From assembly GCA_046154185.1 (NCBI GenBank), contig JBJXGE010000044.1:56753-120752 (forward strand): a stretch of DNA of 64,000 bases. The letters are read 5' to 3'. Position 1 is the first letter of the stretch. Every line of letters starts with the position of its first letter. This document shows positions 16,422-24,517 of the stretch, one piece after another. A program made the translations under genes and the position numbers. Source of the stretch: JBJXGE01 sp046154185 (GTDB lineage Bacteria; Planctomycetota; UBA8108; UBA1146; JAJFFE01). The notes beneath the pieces were generated by a model that saw only the letters and a program-made list of their open reading frames with translations, was not told the DNA's origin and ran no database searches.

Positions 16422-17606
16422 TTACCTGCGGTTCTTCGGCGAAGCGGTCGCCATTTGCAGCGGGGCGAGTCCCGACGTGTCCTCGCCTGACTGGGTGCGA
16501 ATTCGATCGAGTTCTTGGGTTATGCGGGCTTGATCGCTCGAGTAGGTGCGGGCGTTTTCGCCGCTCACTTGCTTCGACTTGTAGAGCTCGAGCAAGTGTT
16601 GATCGAAAGTCTGCCAGCCTTGATGTCGAGCGTCCGCGATCACCTGATAGAAAGTCCGCTCGTGCGTTTCGCCGTTTTGGATGAGTTCGCGCACGCGCAA
16701 ACTCGTGCCCATGATCTCGAGCGCGGCGACACGGCCGCCGCCTTCCTTGGGTACGAGGCGCTGACCGATCACAAAGCGCAAAACGTGAGCGAGCCGACTT
16801 CGAATGAGGGTTTGCTCCGCGGCGCCGAACATGCCGACGAGTCGCTCGATCGTCTGACCCGCGTCGATGGTGTGAAATGTGCTCAGCAACAAGTGACCGG
16901 TTTCGGCGGCTTTTAGCGCGATTTCCACGGTGTCGCGGTCGCGCATCTCGCCGACGAGAATAACTTTTGGCGCTTGGCGCAGCGCCGCGCGCAAGCCTGT
17001 GCTGAAGCTCTCGAAGTCCGTGCCGAGCTCGCGTTGACTGATGGTCGCGACTTGGTGCGGATGGACGAATTCAATCGGATCTTCCAGTGTGACGACGTGC
17101 ACCGCACGCGTACTGTTAATGCGTTCGATGATCGCGGCGACGGTTGTGCTCTTGCCGGTGCCGGTCGCGCCGGTGACGAGCACCATGCCGTTCGAGACGC
17201 GCGGCAACTCGTCGAGGAGTGGCGGCATTTTCAGCGACTTCAGAGTCGGAATCGTGGTTGCGGGTACGCGCAGAACCGCTGACACGCCCCCTTTCGCGCG
17301 AAAGACGTTGGCGCGCAGGCGCAAGCCGGTGGCGAGCACGAAGGCGAGGTCGACGGCGCCCGACGTTTCGAGCGTGCGGCGCGCGACGGCGTTGTCGCCG
17401 AGAATGGCGTCGGTGATGACGCGCGTGGCGTTGGCGTCGAGCGTTCCGCTGAAGCGACCAAGCGTGACGGCGCGCAGCTCACCGTTCACCTCGAACTGGG
17501 GCGGACGGCCGGCGGCGACGATGAGATCCGACACGCCGTGATTCGCTGCGAGCAGTGATTCGAGTGATTCGGTGAGTTCGGCGGTATCCACCGGGGCGAC
17601 TCCCAT
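16422..17606 (-). CDS. type IV pilus retraction ATPase, PilT/PilU family (second copy)
   Basis: A 394-residue secretion ATPase of the PilT/PilU family. It has Walker A GATGTGKST (about 146-154), the aspartate box VTLEDPIEF, Walker B VILVGEMRDRDT and the His box TGHLLLSTFHTIDA. The N-terminal PAS-like domain begins VSDLIVAAGRPPQFEVNGEL. The AIRAGH-type motif of true PilT is not obvious, and the C-terminal tail is divergent, which suits PilU-like accessory ATPases. It follows the other pilT gene by 6 bp and precedes the HEAT-repeat gene by 8 bp. PilT and PilU act at the cytoplasmic base of the pilus to pull pilin back. The family is sure; the T versus U label is a guess. Confidence 0.88.
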   Translation of the reverse strand: MGVAPVDTAELTESLESLLAANHGVSDLIVAAGRPPQFEVNGELRAVTLGRFSGTLDANATRVITDAILGDNAVARRTLETSGAVDLAFVLATGLRLRANVFRAKGGVSAVLRVPATTIPTLKSLKMPPLLDELPRVSNGMVLVTGATGTGKSTTVAAIIERINSTRAVHVVTLEDPIEFVHPHQVATISQRELGTDFESFSTGLRAALRQAPKVILVGEMRDRDTVEIALKAAETGHLLLSTFHTIDAGQTIERLVGMFGAAEQTLIRSRLAHVLRFVIGQRLVPKEGGGRVAALEIMGTSLRVRELIQNGETHERTFYQVIADARHQGWQTFDQHLLELYKSKQVSGENARTYSSDQARITQELDRIRTQSGEDTSGLAPLQMATASPKNRR

Positions 17607-17612
17607 TCCGTT

Positions 17613-18764
17613 TCAGCGAGAGGCGACGGGCGCCGAGCGGGCGGCCGGTGCGGGTCGTGCCGGCGCTTCGCTCTCCTTCGAAAGCAGCTCGCGCCATTCT
17701 TCTGGAATGCTCTTCAGATAGCGGACGAAATGCTCCTTGTTGATGGCGCTTTCGAAAGCGTCTTCCGGCGTGATCTGGCGCTTCTGCAGCAACTCTTCAA
17801 TGGAGTCGTCCATGGTGCGCATGCCGAGTTTCTTGCCGGTTTGCAAAACGTTTACGAGTTGATGGGTCTTGCCTTCGCGGACGAGGTTCGCGACTGCGGG
17901 CGTGCTGACCATGATTTCAAGCGCGGCGACGCGGCCGCGTTGGTCGGCGCGTTTGAAGAGCGACTGCGCGAAGACGCCGCGCAGCGAGTCGGCGAGGGTC
18001 GTGCGCACCTGTTCCTGCGCGTCGGTCGGGAACACATCGATGATGCGATCGATGGTCTTCGTGGCGCTCGGCGTGTGCAGCGTGCCGAAGACGAGGTGGC
18101 CGGTGGCGGCGGCTTCGAGTGCGAGTGAGATCGTTTCGAGGTCGCGCATTTCGCCGATCATGATGATGTCAGGGTCTTCACGCAGCGCGCCGCGCAGCGC
18201 GGTCGCGAATGAGCGCGTGTGCGGCCCGACTTCGCGGTGGCTGACGAGGCAGTTGTTGCGCATGTGCTTGAACTCGATCGGGTCCTCAATAGTGATGATG
18301 TGATCGCGACGCGTGCGATTGGCGTAGTCGATGATCGCGGCAAGAGTCGTCGATTTACCGCTACCGGTGGGACCTGTGACAAGCACGAGCCCTTTCTCCA
18401 TCGCGGCGAAGCGGCGCGCGATGGGCGGTAGGCCGAGTTGGTCGATCGTCATGATGCGCGCCGGGATTTGCCGAAAAACGGCGCCGACGCCGTGCGTTTG
18501 GCGGAAGAGGTTACCGCGGTAGCGGCTCACGCCGGCGAGTTCGTAGGCAAAGTCGACGTCGCCATTCTCCTCGAATTCTTTGAGCTTCGGCTCTGGCGTG
18601 ATCTCGGCGAGCATTGCGAGCAGTTCGTCGTCGGCGAGTTCGTGGTATTTCACGGGCTCGACGTCGCCGCGAACGCGCAGGCAAGGTGGGCTGCCCGACA
18701 TCAAGTGCAGGTCGGATGCGCCCTGCGTGTTCATGAGACGAAAAAACGCATCGATCTTCGCCAT
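17613..18764 (-). CDS. pilT: type IV pilus retraction ATPase PilT
   Basis: A 383-residue hexameric ATPase that powers pilus retraction. N-terminal domain ASDLHLMSGSPPCLRVRGD (about 16-34), Walker A GPTGSGKSTTLAAIIDY, aspartate box ITIEDPIEF, Walker B IIMIGEMRDLET, and His box TGHLVFGTLHTPSATKTIDR are all intact. The length matches PilT plus a 25-residue Pro/Ala-rich tail. The ATG at 18764 is preceded by a GGAG element. It is the first gene of a three-gene minus-strand unit (pilT, pilT/U-like, HEAT protein), separated by 256 bp from the transposase gene. No pilin or PilB gene is present in the window, so other pilus genes must be elsewhere. Confidence 0.92.
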   Translation of the reverse strand: MAKIDAFFRLMNTQGASDLHLMSGSPPCLRVRGDVEPVKYHELADDELLAMLAEITPEPKLKEFEENGDVDFAYELAGVSRYRGNLFRQTHGVGAVFRQIPARIMTIDQLGLPPIARRFAAMEKGLVLVTGPTGSGKSTTLAAIIDYANRTRRDHIITIEDPIEFKHMRNNCLVSHREVGPHTRSFATALRGALREDPDIIMIGEMRDLETISLALEAAATGHLVFGTLHTPSATKTIDRIIDVFPTDAQEQVRTTLADSLRGVFAQSLFKRADQRGRVAALEIMVSTPAVANLVREGKTHQLVNVLQTGKKLGMRTMDDSIEELLQKRQITPEDAFESAINKEHFVRYLKSIPEEWRELLSKESEAPARPAPAARSAPVASR

Positions 18765-19020
18765 GCCAATTGCTCCAGGTCGATCATGAGGGCTCGGGCG
18801 TCTGACGGACGGTTTTTGCGCAAAGCCGTCATCCGAGATGCTTCGGCTCCACCGGTGGGAAATATTTAGACCGAATTGCCAGCGGGCGTCGGCGCCGAGC
18901 GCGGCGCACAGGCGATTGAGTGCAGATCGAGACGCGGGTAGGCGCGCTTGCGATTCGCGTTCGCGCCGCTAGTATTCCGTGACCTGGTCGAAGGCGCGTT
19001 CCCCACGATGGGAGGAACGC

Positions 19021-19917
19021 ATGACTCCGCCCCGACTGATTCTGACGGGTGCGACCTATCTGATCACGCAGCGCACGCTGCGGCGCATGTTCAAGCTGCG
19101 ACCGGACGCCGAGATTAAGAACTTAATTTTGTATTTGCTGGGGCTCGCCACGCAACGCTACGGCATCGAACTGCACGCGTTTCAGTTCACTTCGAATCAC
19201 TTTCATTTGGTGGTCAAGGACGTGAAGCGCTGGCTGCCGCGGTTTATGCAGTGGTTCAACAGTCTCTTGGCGCGGGCTGTCAATTATTACTATCGCGAGA
19301 GCGGAGAGTTTTGGGGGCGGCGGGCGTACAGCTCGGTGCGGTTGCCGAAGGATGGGTCGTCGACGACAGAAAAGATCGTTTACACGCTTGCAAACGTGAC
19401 AAAGGCGGGGCTGGTTGAGAGTCATCGCGAGTGGCCCGGCGTGACGAGCTTCACACCGGATGGGACGCTGGCGGTGTTTCGCGCGACGAAGCCGACGTTC
19501 TTCTTTTCGACGAGCGAGCGCTGGCCGGCGGAAGTCGAGTTCACGACGACACTGCCGGAGGTCGAGGGCAAGACACCGGCGGAGGTCGCGGCGCAGATTT
19601 GCACCGGCGTGGACGCGGTCGAAGCCGAGGCGCGCGAAAGTGTCGTGCAGAGTGGCCGGCGTTTTCTCGGTGCGAGGCGTGTGCTGCGGCAGCGGCGCGA
19701 CTCGGCGCCGAAGCGGCGCGAGCGGAAGGGCGAACTCAACCCGCGCTTTGCAGGCCGTGGCAGTTGGTACTTCGTGATGCGGGATGCCGAACGCGATTTT
19801 CGGCGCGCGTACTACGAGGCGTTGCATTGGTATTGCGCCGGCCGCCGCAACACGCGTTTTCCGCAGGGCACGTGGCAGATGGTCAGAGTCTATAGACTGC
19901 CGATGTTGTCGGCGTAG
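19021..19917 (+). CDS. REP-associated tyrosine transposase (RAYT, Y1_Tnp family)
   Basis: A 298-residue protein of the IS200/RAYT single-strand transposase family. The HUH motif is visible as SNHFHLVVKD (about residues 60-69), and the candidate nucleophile Tyr lies in the RAVNYYYRESGEFWGRRAY segment (about 90-108). RAYTs nick and move or maintain short extragenic palindromic repeats rather than carry terminal inverted repeats. The ATG at 19021 follows GGGAGGAACGC, an excellent ribosome site. I see no flanking copies of the repeat families described elsewhere in this window and no insertion-sequence ends, so it is a domesticated-type, single gene. The C-terminal 130 residues extend beyond the transposase core and are basic. 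Confidence 0.8.
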   Translation: MTPPRLILTGATYLITQRTLRRMFKLRPDAEIKNLILYLLGLATQRYGIELHAFQFTSNHFHLVVKDVKRWLPRFMQWFNSLLARAVNYYYRESGEFWGRRAYSSVRLPKDGSSTTEKIVYTLANVTKAGLVESHREWPGVTSFTPDGTLAVFRATKPTFFFSTSERWPAEVEFTTTLPEVEGKTPAEVAAQICTGVDAVEAEARESVVQSGRRFLGARRVLRQRRDSAPKRRERKGELNPRFAGRGSWYFVMRDAERDFRRAYYEALHWYCAGRRNTRFPQGTWQMVRVYRLPMLSA

Positions 19918-20173
19918 TCCGGGAATTCCGCGCCGCTTGATTCGTCGACACGTTCGACGGGGGCAGTGTCGTTGTCACGCAACCTCGCACGCGCGGCGTT
20001 TTGGCAAAAAAACCCTCGCGCACTCGCCATTCGGCCGATTCCCGGATCTCACCCGCCCCATTTTTTCGGCCGCCGCGCCTGCTCCGCACTCAAGTCCCCC
20101 GCTCCCCCCACTTCCGCCCCCCGTCCCGCCCCCCGCAACCCACCCCCACAAAACCATTTATTCTGTCTCTGGG
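19918..20173. other. intergenic region between convergent genes with C-rich/G-quadruplex tract
   Basis: This 256 bp gap separates two convergent genes. It holds a 6 bp hairpin (CGTCGA-cacgt-TCGACG near 19943-19959) without a T tract, and from 20096 to 20147 seven runs of 3-6 cytosines on the plus strand. On the minus strand these are G runs (20143-20147, 20139-20141, 20129-20134, 20125-20127, 20117-20122, 20104-20109, 20096-20100) with 1-7 base loops, which satisfies the usual G-quadruplex pattern. Transcripts of the methyltransferase-RidA gene would run into it, so it could act at the 3' end of that mRNA. Confidence 0.6.
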
Positions 20174-21526
20174 TCAGAAACGATGGGCGGTGAGTTGGAG
20201 TTCGAGGCGGGCGTTGGCGGGGAGGGCGGCGACGGCGACGCAGGTGCGGGCGGGGAATGGTGGACCGAGTCGTTCCGAGTAGATCCTATTGAACGCAGCG
20301 TAGTTCGACATGTCCGTGAGATAGACGGTGACGGAGCTGACGTGGCTGAACGTGAGGCCAACGCGCGCAAGAACCTGCTCAACATTCGTCAGCGCGCTCG
20401 CGGCTTCTTCTTCAAACGTCCCGCCAACTTTGCCGATTTGGCCCGAGAGGTAACAAGTATCGCCCGCCCAAACCGCAGCTGAGTAAGGTCCAAGCGCATT
20501 CACCGCAGGCACGTGATCGAGCAACGGACGCACGACAACCGTGTAGTGCGCGAACAAATCACGATCGAGATCCATCGGGCTTTCGCCCTTGTCCCACCCG
20601 AGCGCTGCGGCCATTGCGCGCACCGCCGCGCCGTCGTCGACATCAAATTGCGCGACGCGAAAGCCCGCTGCTTCCCACACACAACGCTCGAACGGCGAAC
20701 GCCCGTCGGCCCATGGGATGTACGGCTCCGGCTCGGGCGCTTGCTTCGGACAAATATTGTAAATCAGCACCATCCCGCCGGGCTTCAACGCTTCGTAAAG
20801 CGCGCGCACGAAACTCGCATCGGCAACACCCAAATCGATCAAGCGGCTGACATCGGCGGGACGCTCCGGATGCACGTACCCGCGCTTCAGCGTGTTCTTG
20901 GAAATAATCAAATCGTAGCCATCCCCCACTCGCGCCACGACCGCCGGGTCGGCTGGAAATCTTCCCTCGATGAGCTGGACCGGATGCGACGGTGGTCCGA
21001 CGTCGGCGGGCTCGCTGTAGATCGCAGTCAGAAAGCTGTCGACATCGACTCCGACGACATGCACCTGCATTTCCGCGAGCAGCCGCAAGTGCCCGATCGT
21101 TCCATAGCCGAAATCCAACAAGCGACGGCCCCGGTGCGCCGTGAAACCATTCTGGCTCGCAATCTCAAGCGCGCGCGCATACGCGAGTGGCGACCCGTAT
21201 TTTGTGTAGTAGTAACGATGTTCGTCGATATCGATCGGACTGATTTGACTCGTATCGGCGAGCTGCGCGAATTCGGCGGCCGAATAGTATCGCCGCGCGG
21301 CATCGCGGTAGATCTTGCGCGGCTCGACGCTGGGAAGTGACCGCGTCGCAGCGAGAAACGCGGCCACCAGCGGTGAAGCAAAGAGCGGTCGCAGCGCCTC
21401 GGCGTCCTTTTGCAACAGCGCAACGACGCTACCCGGCGCGGCCAATTGCGGCGTTTGCGCACGAAGACCCGGCTGACCACAAACGGTCGCACAAGCGAAC
21501 CCGAGGACGAGCACGCTCCATTTCAT
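20174..21526 (-). CDS. exported methyltransferase-like / RidA fusion protein
   Basis: With the ATG at 21526 the product has 450 residues. A signal peptide (MKWSVLVLGFACATV..., cleavage near LRAQ, residue 24) precedes a class I methyltransferase-like domain (about 90-330) with motif I LLDFGYGTIGHLRLLAE and VVGVDVDSF. The last 105 residues are a complete RidA/YjgF domain: YLSGQIG, the Arg of PARTCVAV and the Glu 15 residues later in RLELQ, both of which are needed for imine hydrolysis in RidA. Exported methyltransferases are odd because the periplasm lacks S-adenosylmethionine. The gene follows moaA by 14 bp and may be co-transcribed. The longer frame upstream lies inside moaA. Function is not known; it could bind ligands rather than methylate. 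Confidence 0.75.
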   Translation of the reverse strand: MKWSVLVLGFACATVCGQPGLRAQTPQLAAPGSVVALLQKDAEALRPLFASPLVAAFLAATRSLPSVEPRKIYRDAARRYYSAAEFAQLADTSQISPIDIDEHRYYYTKYGSPLAYARALEIASQNGFTAHRGRRLLDFGYGTIGHLRLLAEMQVHVVGVDVDSFLTAIYSEPADVGPPSHPVQLIEGRFPADPAVVARVGDGYDLIISKNTLKRGYVHPERPADVSRLIDLGVADASFVRALYEALKPGGMVLIYNICPKQAPEPEPYIPWADGRSPFERCVWEAAGFRVAQFDVDDGAAVRAMAAALGWDKGESPMDLDRDLFAHYTVVVRPLLDHVPAVNALGPYSAAVWAGDTCYLSGQIGKVGGTFEEEAASALTNVEQVLARVGLTFSHVSSVTVYLTDMSNYAAFNRIYSERLGPPFPARTCVAVAALPANARLELQLTAHRF

Positions 21527-21540
21527 GCTTGCGACTCTCT

Positions 21541-22530
21541 CTACCCACCCACCTGGTGCATCGCCAACCGTGTATTCGAATTCCCGCGCATAAGTTCGTG
21601 ACCGATCGGCTTGTCGCCAACCGCTTGCTTCAGGATTCGCTCGACCTCCAACGCTCCGCCACCACCGCGCAACGCCGCGCGCACATCGAGCTCGTCGTTC
21701 TTGAGCAAACACAAGTGAAACTTTCCATCCGCGGTGAGACGCAACCGATTACAGGTCCCACAAAACGGTTCGCTCACCGGACTGATGAAACCGATCACGC
21801 CCCGCGCCCCCGAGAAACGAAAGTTCCGCGACTCGTCGGACGGATTCTGACTCGGCTCGAACTCGAGCGCGCCCAGCGCCGCCTCGAGTCGCGTTCGCGT
21901 CTCCGCACTGGACACATAGCGCTCCCGTGAGTAACGCGCCGGCTCGTCCGATCCAAGCGGCATGAGCTCGATAAATCGCACATGCCAATCGCGCTCGATT
22001 GTGAGCCGCGCCAGCTCCACAACGTCCGCGTCATTCACGTCGCGCACCACGACCGTGTTGAGCTTGATCGGCGTCAGGCCCGCGGTCTCCGCCGCTTCGA
22101 TTCCAGCCCACGCTCGCTCCAACTCGTTGCGGCGCATCACTTGTCGAAGTCGGTCGGGATTCAGTGTGTCGATGTGAATATTCACGCGGTCGAGCCCTGC
22201 GGCGACCAGCGCCGGTGCCAGCTCGGGCAGTAGCAAGCCATTCGTCGTCATTGCGAGTCGCGTGACCCCAGGAACGCCGCGCACCGCTCGCACAATCTCT
22301 TCGAGATCGCGCCGCAACGTCGGCTCCCCGCCCGTCAGGCGAAACTTGCGAAATCCGACGCTGACCGCCACTTCCACGACCGTCCGAATCTCAGCCGGCG
22401 TCAGCAACTCCGAAGTCGGCAGAAACCGTGCGCCCTCGAGTGGCATGCAATACGTGCACCGAAGATTGCAGGCGTCAAGGACGGAAATGCGCAAGTAATT
22501 GATGTCGCGATGAAATCCGTCGAGCGGCAC
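21541..22530 (-). CDS. moaA: GTP 3',8-cyclase MoaA (molybdenum cofactor synthesis)
   Basis: MoaA is a radical-SAM enzyme that converts GTP to 3',8-cyclo-GTP in the first step of molybdopterin synthesis. Both iron-sulfur sites are visible: CNLRCTYC (about residues 21-28) and the C-terminal cluster CGTCNRLRLTADGKFHLCL (about 259-277). The protein is 329 residues and ends in Gly-Gly, as active MoaA proteins do. The start is a GTG at 22530 with GGAGAG eight bases upstream. It has a leader of about 190 bases with alternative helices and a TATAAT box (see separate entries). moaD and moaE are 16 kb away, at 38446-39137. Confidence 0.93.
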   Translation of the reverse strand: MPLDGFHRDINYLRISVLDACNLRCTYCMPLEGARFLPTSELLTPAEIRTVVEVAVSVGFRKFRLTGGEPTLRRDLEEIVRAVRGVPGVTRLAMTTNGLLLPELAPALVAAGLDRVNIHIDTLNPDRLRQVMRRNELERAWAGIEAAETAGLTPIKLNTVVVRDVNDADVVELARLTIERDWHVRFIELMPLGSDEPARYSRERYVSSAETRTRLEAALGALEFEPSQNPSDESRNFRFSGARGVIGFISPVSEPFCGTCNRLRLTADGKFHLCLLKNDELDVRAALRGGGGALEVERILKQAVGDKPIGHELMRGNSNTRLAMHQVGG

Positions 22531-22718
22531 GAGGCGTCTCTCCGTCTAGTTCTAGATCCGAAAACAGGCACGATCCTAGGCAATCGATTCGCATACTAAC
22601 CGTCACGGGCCACTCTTGCGCCACCAGCGAGCTCGTTGAGGTGAAATAGTCGCGACCGAGCCACGACCACACGGCTCGCTGGAGCAACACCTCAAAGGAA
22701 AATCTAGGCCCAGTATGC
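22531..22718 (-). promoter_or_regulatory. structured 5' leader of moaA, candidate riboswitch or attenuator
   Basis: Between the TATAAT box and the moaA start the minus strand can form an 8 bp helix (22688-22695 with 22636-22643) enclosing a 6 bp helix (22673-22678 with 22657-22662). A perfect 9 bp helix, 22674-22682 with 22624-22632, uses the same strand as the inner helix and also crosses the outer one, so the two folds exclude each other. Molybdenum-cofactor riboswitches are known in front of Moco synthesis genes, but I cannot match this sequence to that consensus by eye. No clear intrinsic terminator is seen, so control would more likely act on translation. Confidence 0.45.
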
Positions 22719-22725
22719 GCCGTGG

Positions 22726-22731
22726 ATTATA
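22726..22731 (-). promoter_or_regulatory. candidate -10 box (TATAAT) of moaA
   Basis: The minus strand reads GGCTATAATCC, a perfect sigma-70 -10 hexamer, 40 bp after the preceding gene's stop. No convincing -35 element is found 16-18 bp upstream. The nearly identical context CTATAATCC occurs at 27471-27479 in front of the BMC operon. Confidence 0.4.
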
Positions 22732-22770
22732 GCCAGCCCGCCGACGAAAAGAACCGCATGTCGCCCGCGC

Positions 22771-23139
22771 CTACCGCCGCGTTCGCGCCGCTCTTCGCTG
22801 CTTCGGCTTCGCGTCTCGACGCAACACGCTCGCGACCTTTTCCACCATCGACTGAACTCGATCGACTCTCGTACCGAGCTTGATCGTGCACGTGACGCGC
22901 GGCACACCGAGCGCGTGCAGCTCCTCAATGCAACGCCTCAACGTCGCGCAGACCAAATCGTACTCTCCCTCGACATTCGTACCGTTGGCATGGAGTTCGT
23001 GCTTGAGCCCCGACTTCGCGATGATCCGATACGCGACACTTATGAACTCGCTGAGCGAAACACCGACGCCGATCGGGATGATGCAAAGGTCGGCGATCGT
23101 GTGTAAACGCGCCGCGCTCGCTCGCCGCCGCTTCTTCAT
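22771..23139 (-). CDS. thiamine-binding-like protein, MTH1187/YkoF (UPF0045) family
   Basis: A 122-residue protein with one MTH1187-type ferredoxin-like domain at about residues 15-100: ADLCIIPIGVGVSLSEFIS, then KSGLKHELHANGTNVEGE, and RVTCTIKLGTRVDR near the end. Structures of this family form tetramers that bind thiamine or similar small molecules, and the ANGTNVEG loop is the typical conserved element. Both termini are basic (KKRRRASAARL and KPKQRRAARTRR), longer than usual. GGAG precedes the ATG at 23139. It lies 13 bp downstream of nadA, so it may belong to the nadBA transcript. Physiological role unknown. Confidence 0.78.
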   Translation of the reverse strand: MKKRRRASAARLHTIADLCIIPIGVGVSLSEFISVAYRIIAKSGLKHELHANGTNVEGEYDLVCATLRRCIEELHALGVPRVTCTIKLGTRVDRVQSMVEKVASVLRRDAKPKQRRAARTRR

Positions 23140-23152
23140 GGTCGCTCGCTCC

Positions 23153-24517
23153 TCACGATTCCGCAGCCTTCGTTATCTCGATCATGTTGATGAGCGCACG
23201 GCGCGCATTTTCTACTAACCACGCCCGTCCCGCCGCGTCCAGTCGCTCCCGAGAGCCGGTGAACTCATTCACAACGTCGCCGGGCATCACTTCGTTGTAG
23301 TCCGGCGCGCGACCTTGTCGCAACAAATCGATCAACGCAACCAAGTGCGGAGGATCGTTTCGCGACATGGTGGCGCAACCGCAGCCCCGGCTTGGCGCCT
23401 GACCATCCCGCGGCGGCGCCGCGCTGAGATGCACGACTTCGATGCCATTTCGACGAGCAACCACCTGCAAGTTGCTAACGAAGTGCGCCTCGGTGCCGAT
23501 CGCGTAGCGGCGAGTCCCTGCTCGATCCCGCGTGACTTGGTCCCACAGAAAAGACGTCGAACCGAAACCGTCCGCCGCATCGACCACGATTTTCGGACAC
23601 TCGGGGTGCACGAACACAGAGTATCCTTGTGCACGCCAGTAGTTCGCCATCCACGGTTCGAAGATCGTATGAACTCCGCATTCACTCCCGAACAGCACCA
23701 ACCGCGCGCGATCGAATCGCTCCCGCTCTTGACTCGGCAGCTGCTCGAGCGAAAAACTCGCGCTCTTCGCGCCGCCCGGCCAGTGCGCAATCTCGTCCGG
23801 ACCAATCCCGACGCGCGCCGCCACATTTTCTCCCATGTGTCGATCGGGGACGAAGAAGATCTTCTTCTTTTGCACGAGCGCCCATCGGAAAATCGCTTCG
23901 ACATTGCTGCTCGTGCAAACCGCGCCGCCCTGCGCACCGGCAAGCGCCTTCACTCGGCCCGACGTATTCATGTAACAGACCGGTAGCACTTCCGCCGCGC
24001 CATATCGACTATTGAGCGCATCGAGCGCTGGCGCCACCATGTAATCCTTCGCCAACATCTCCATGGTGCAGCCGCTCTTCGGATTCGTGATGTACACCCG
24101 TTGGTGTGGGTGCGCGAGAATCGCGATCGTTTCGGCCATGAAGTGGACCGCCGACTCGACGATGAGACCGCGATCCGGGTTTTCGTGGGCCATCAGCGCG
24201 AGCTGGTAAGAATCGGCGACTTTGCCCCCGAACAACTCGACGAGCTTCACGATCTCGCCGCCCATGTAATAGTGCGCGAGCAGCAACAACGAATCGCCAA
24301 ATTGTTTCTGCGCCGGATCGAGATACTTGCGCATCCACGGCACGACCGTCTCGGGCCGCCGATCGGGTAACGCTTGGTACTCGCGCGCGTACGGCACGAA
24401 CTCGGCCTGATACCAGTCGAGCGGGTAGTCGCTCTGACAGATATCAACTTCCGGTTCGAGCACGAAACCCGTCGGCGCCATCTTCAGCACCGTCGATGGA
24501 AATGAGCGAAAATTCAT
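23153..24517 (-). CDS. nadA: quinolinate synthase NadA
   Basis: NadA condenses iminoaspartate with dihydroxyacetone phosphate to quinolinate in de novo NAD synthesis, using a [4Fe-4S] cluster. The 454-residue length is longer than the 350-residue E. coli form and matches the larger NadA type with an insertion. Visible family elements are AHYYMGGEIVKL, NPKSGCTMEML, VCTSSNVEAI, VPDRHMGENVAA, HPECPKIVVD and RGCGCATM, which supply the three cluster cysteines. Its ATG at 24517 overlaps the nadB stop by 4 bp, so the two enzymes are made together and channel unstable iminoaspartate. Confidence 0.92.
   Translation of the reverse strand: MNFRSFPSTVLKMAPTGFVLEPEVDICQSDYPLDWYQAEFVPYAREYQALPDRRPETVVPWMRKYLDPAQKQFGDSLLLLAHYYMGGEIVKLVELFGGKVADSYQLALMAHENPDRGLIVESAVHFMAETIAILAHPHQRVYITNPKSGCTMEMLAKDYMVAPALDALNSRYGAAEVLPVCYMNTSGRVKALAGAQGGAVCTSSNVEAIFRWALVQKKKIFFVPDRHMGENVAARVGIGPDEIAHWPGGAKSASFSLEQLPSQERERFDRARLVLFGSECGVHTIFEPWMANYWRAQGYSVFVHPECPKIVVDAADGFGSTSFLWDQVTRDRAGTRRYAIGTEAHFVSNLQVVARRNGIEVVHLSAAPPRDGQAPSRGCGCATMSRNDPPHLVALIDLLRQGRAPDYNEVMPGDVVNEFTGSRERLDAAGRAWLVENARRALINMIEITKAAES

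Noticed and set aside
19021..19917. Complete insertion sequence around the transposase
   Set aside because: No terminal hairpins or duplicated target tetranucleotides visible on either side; RAYT genes normally stand alone.
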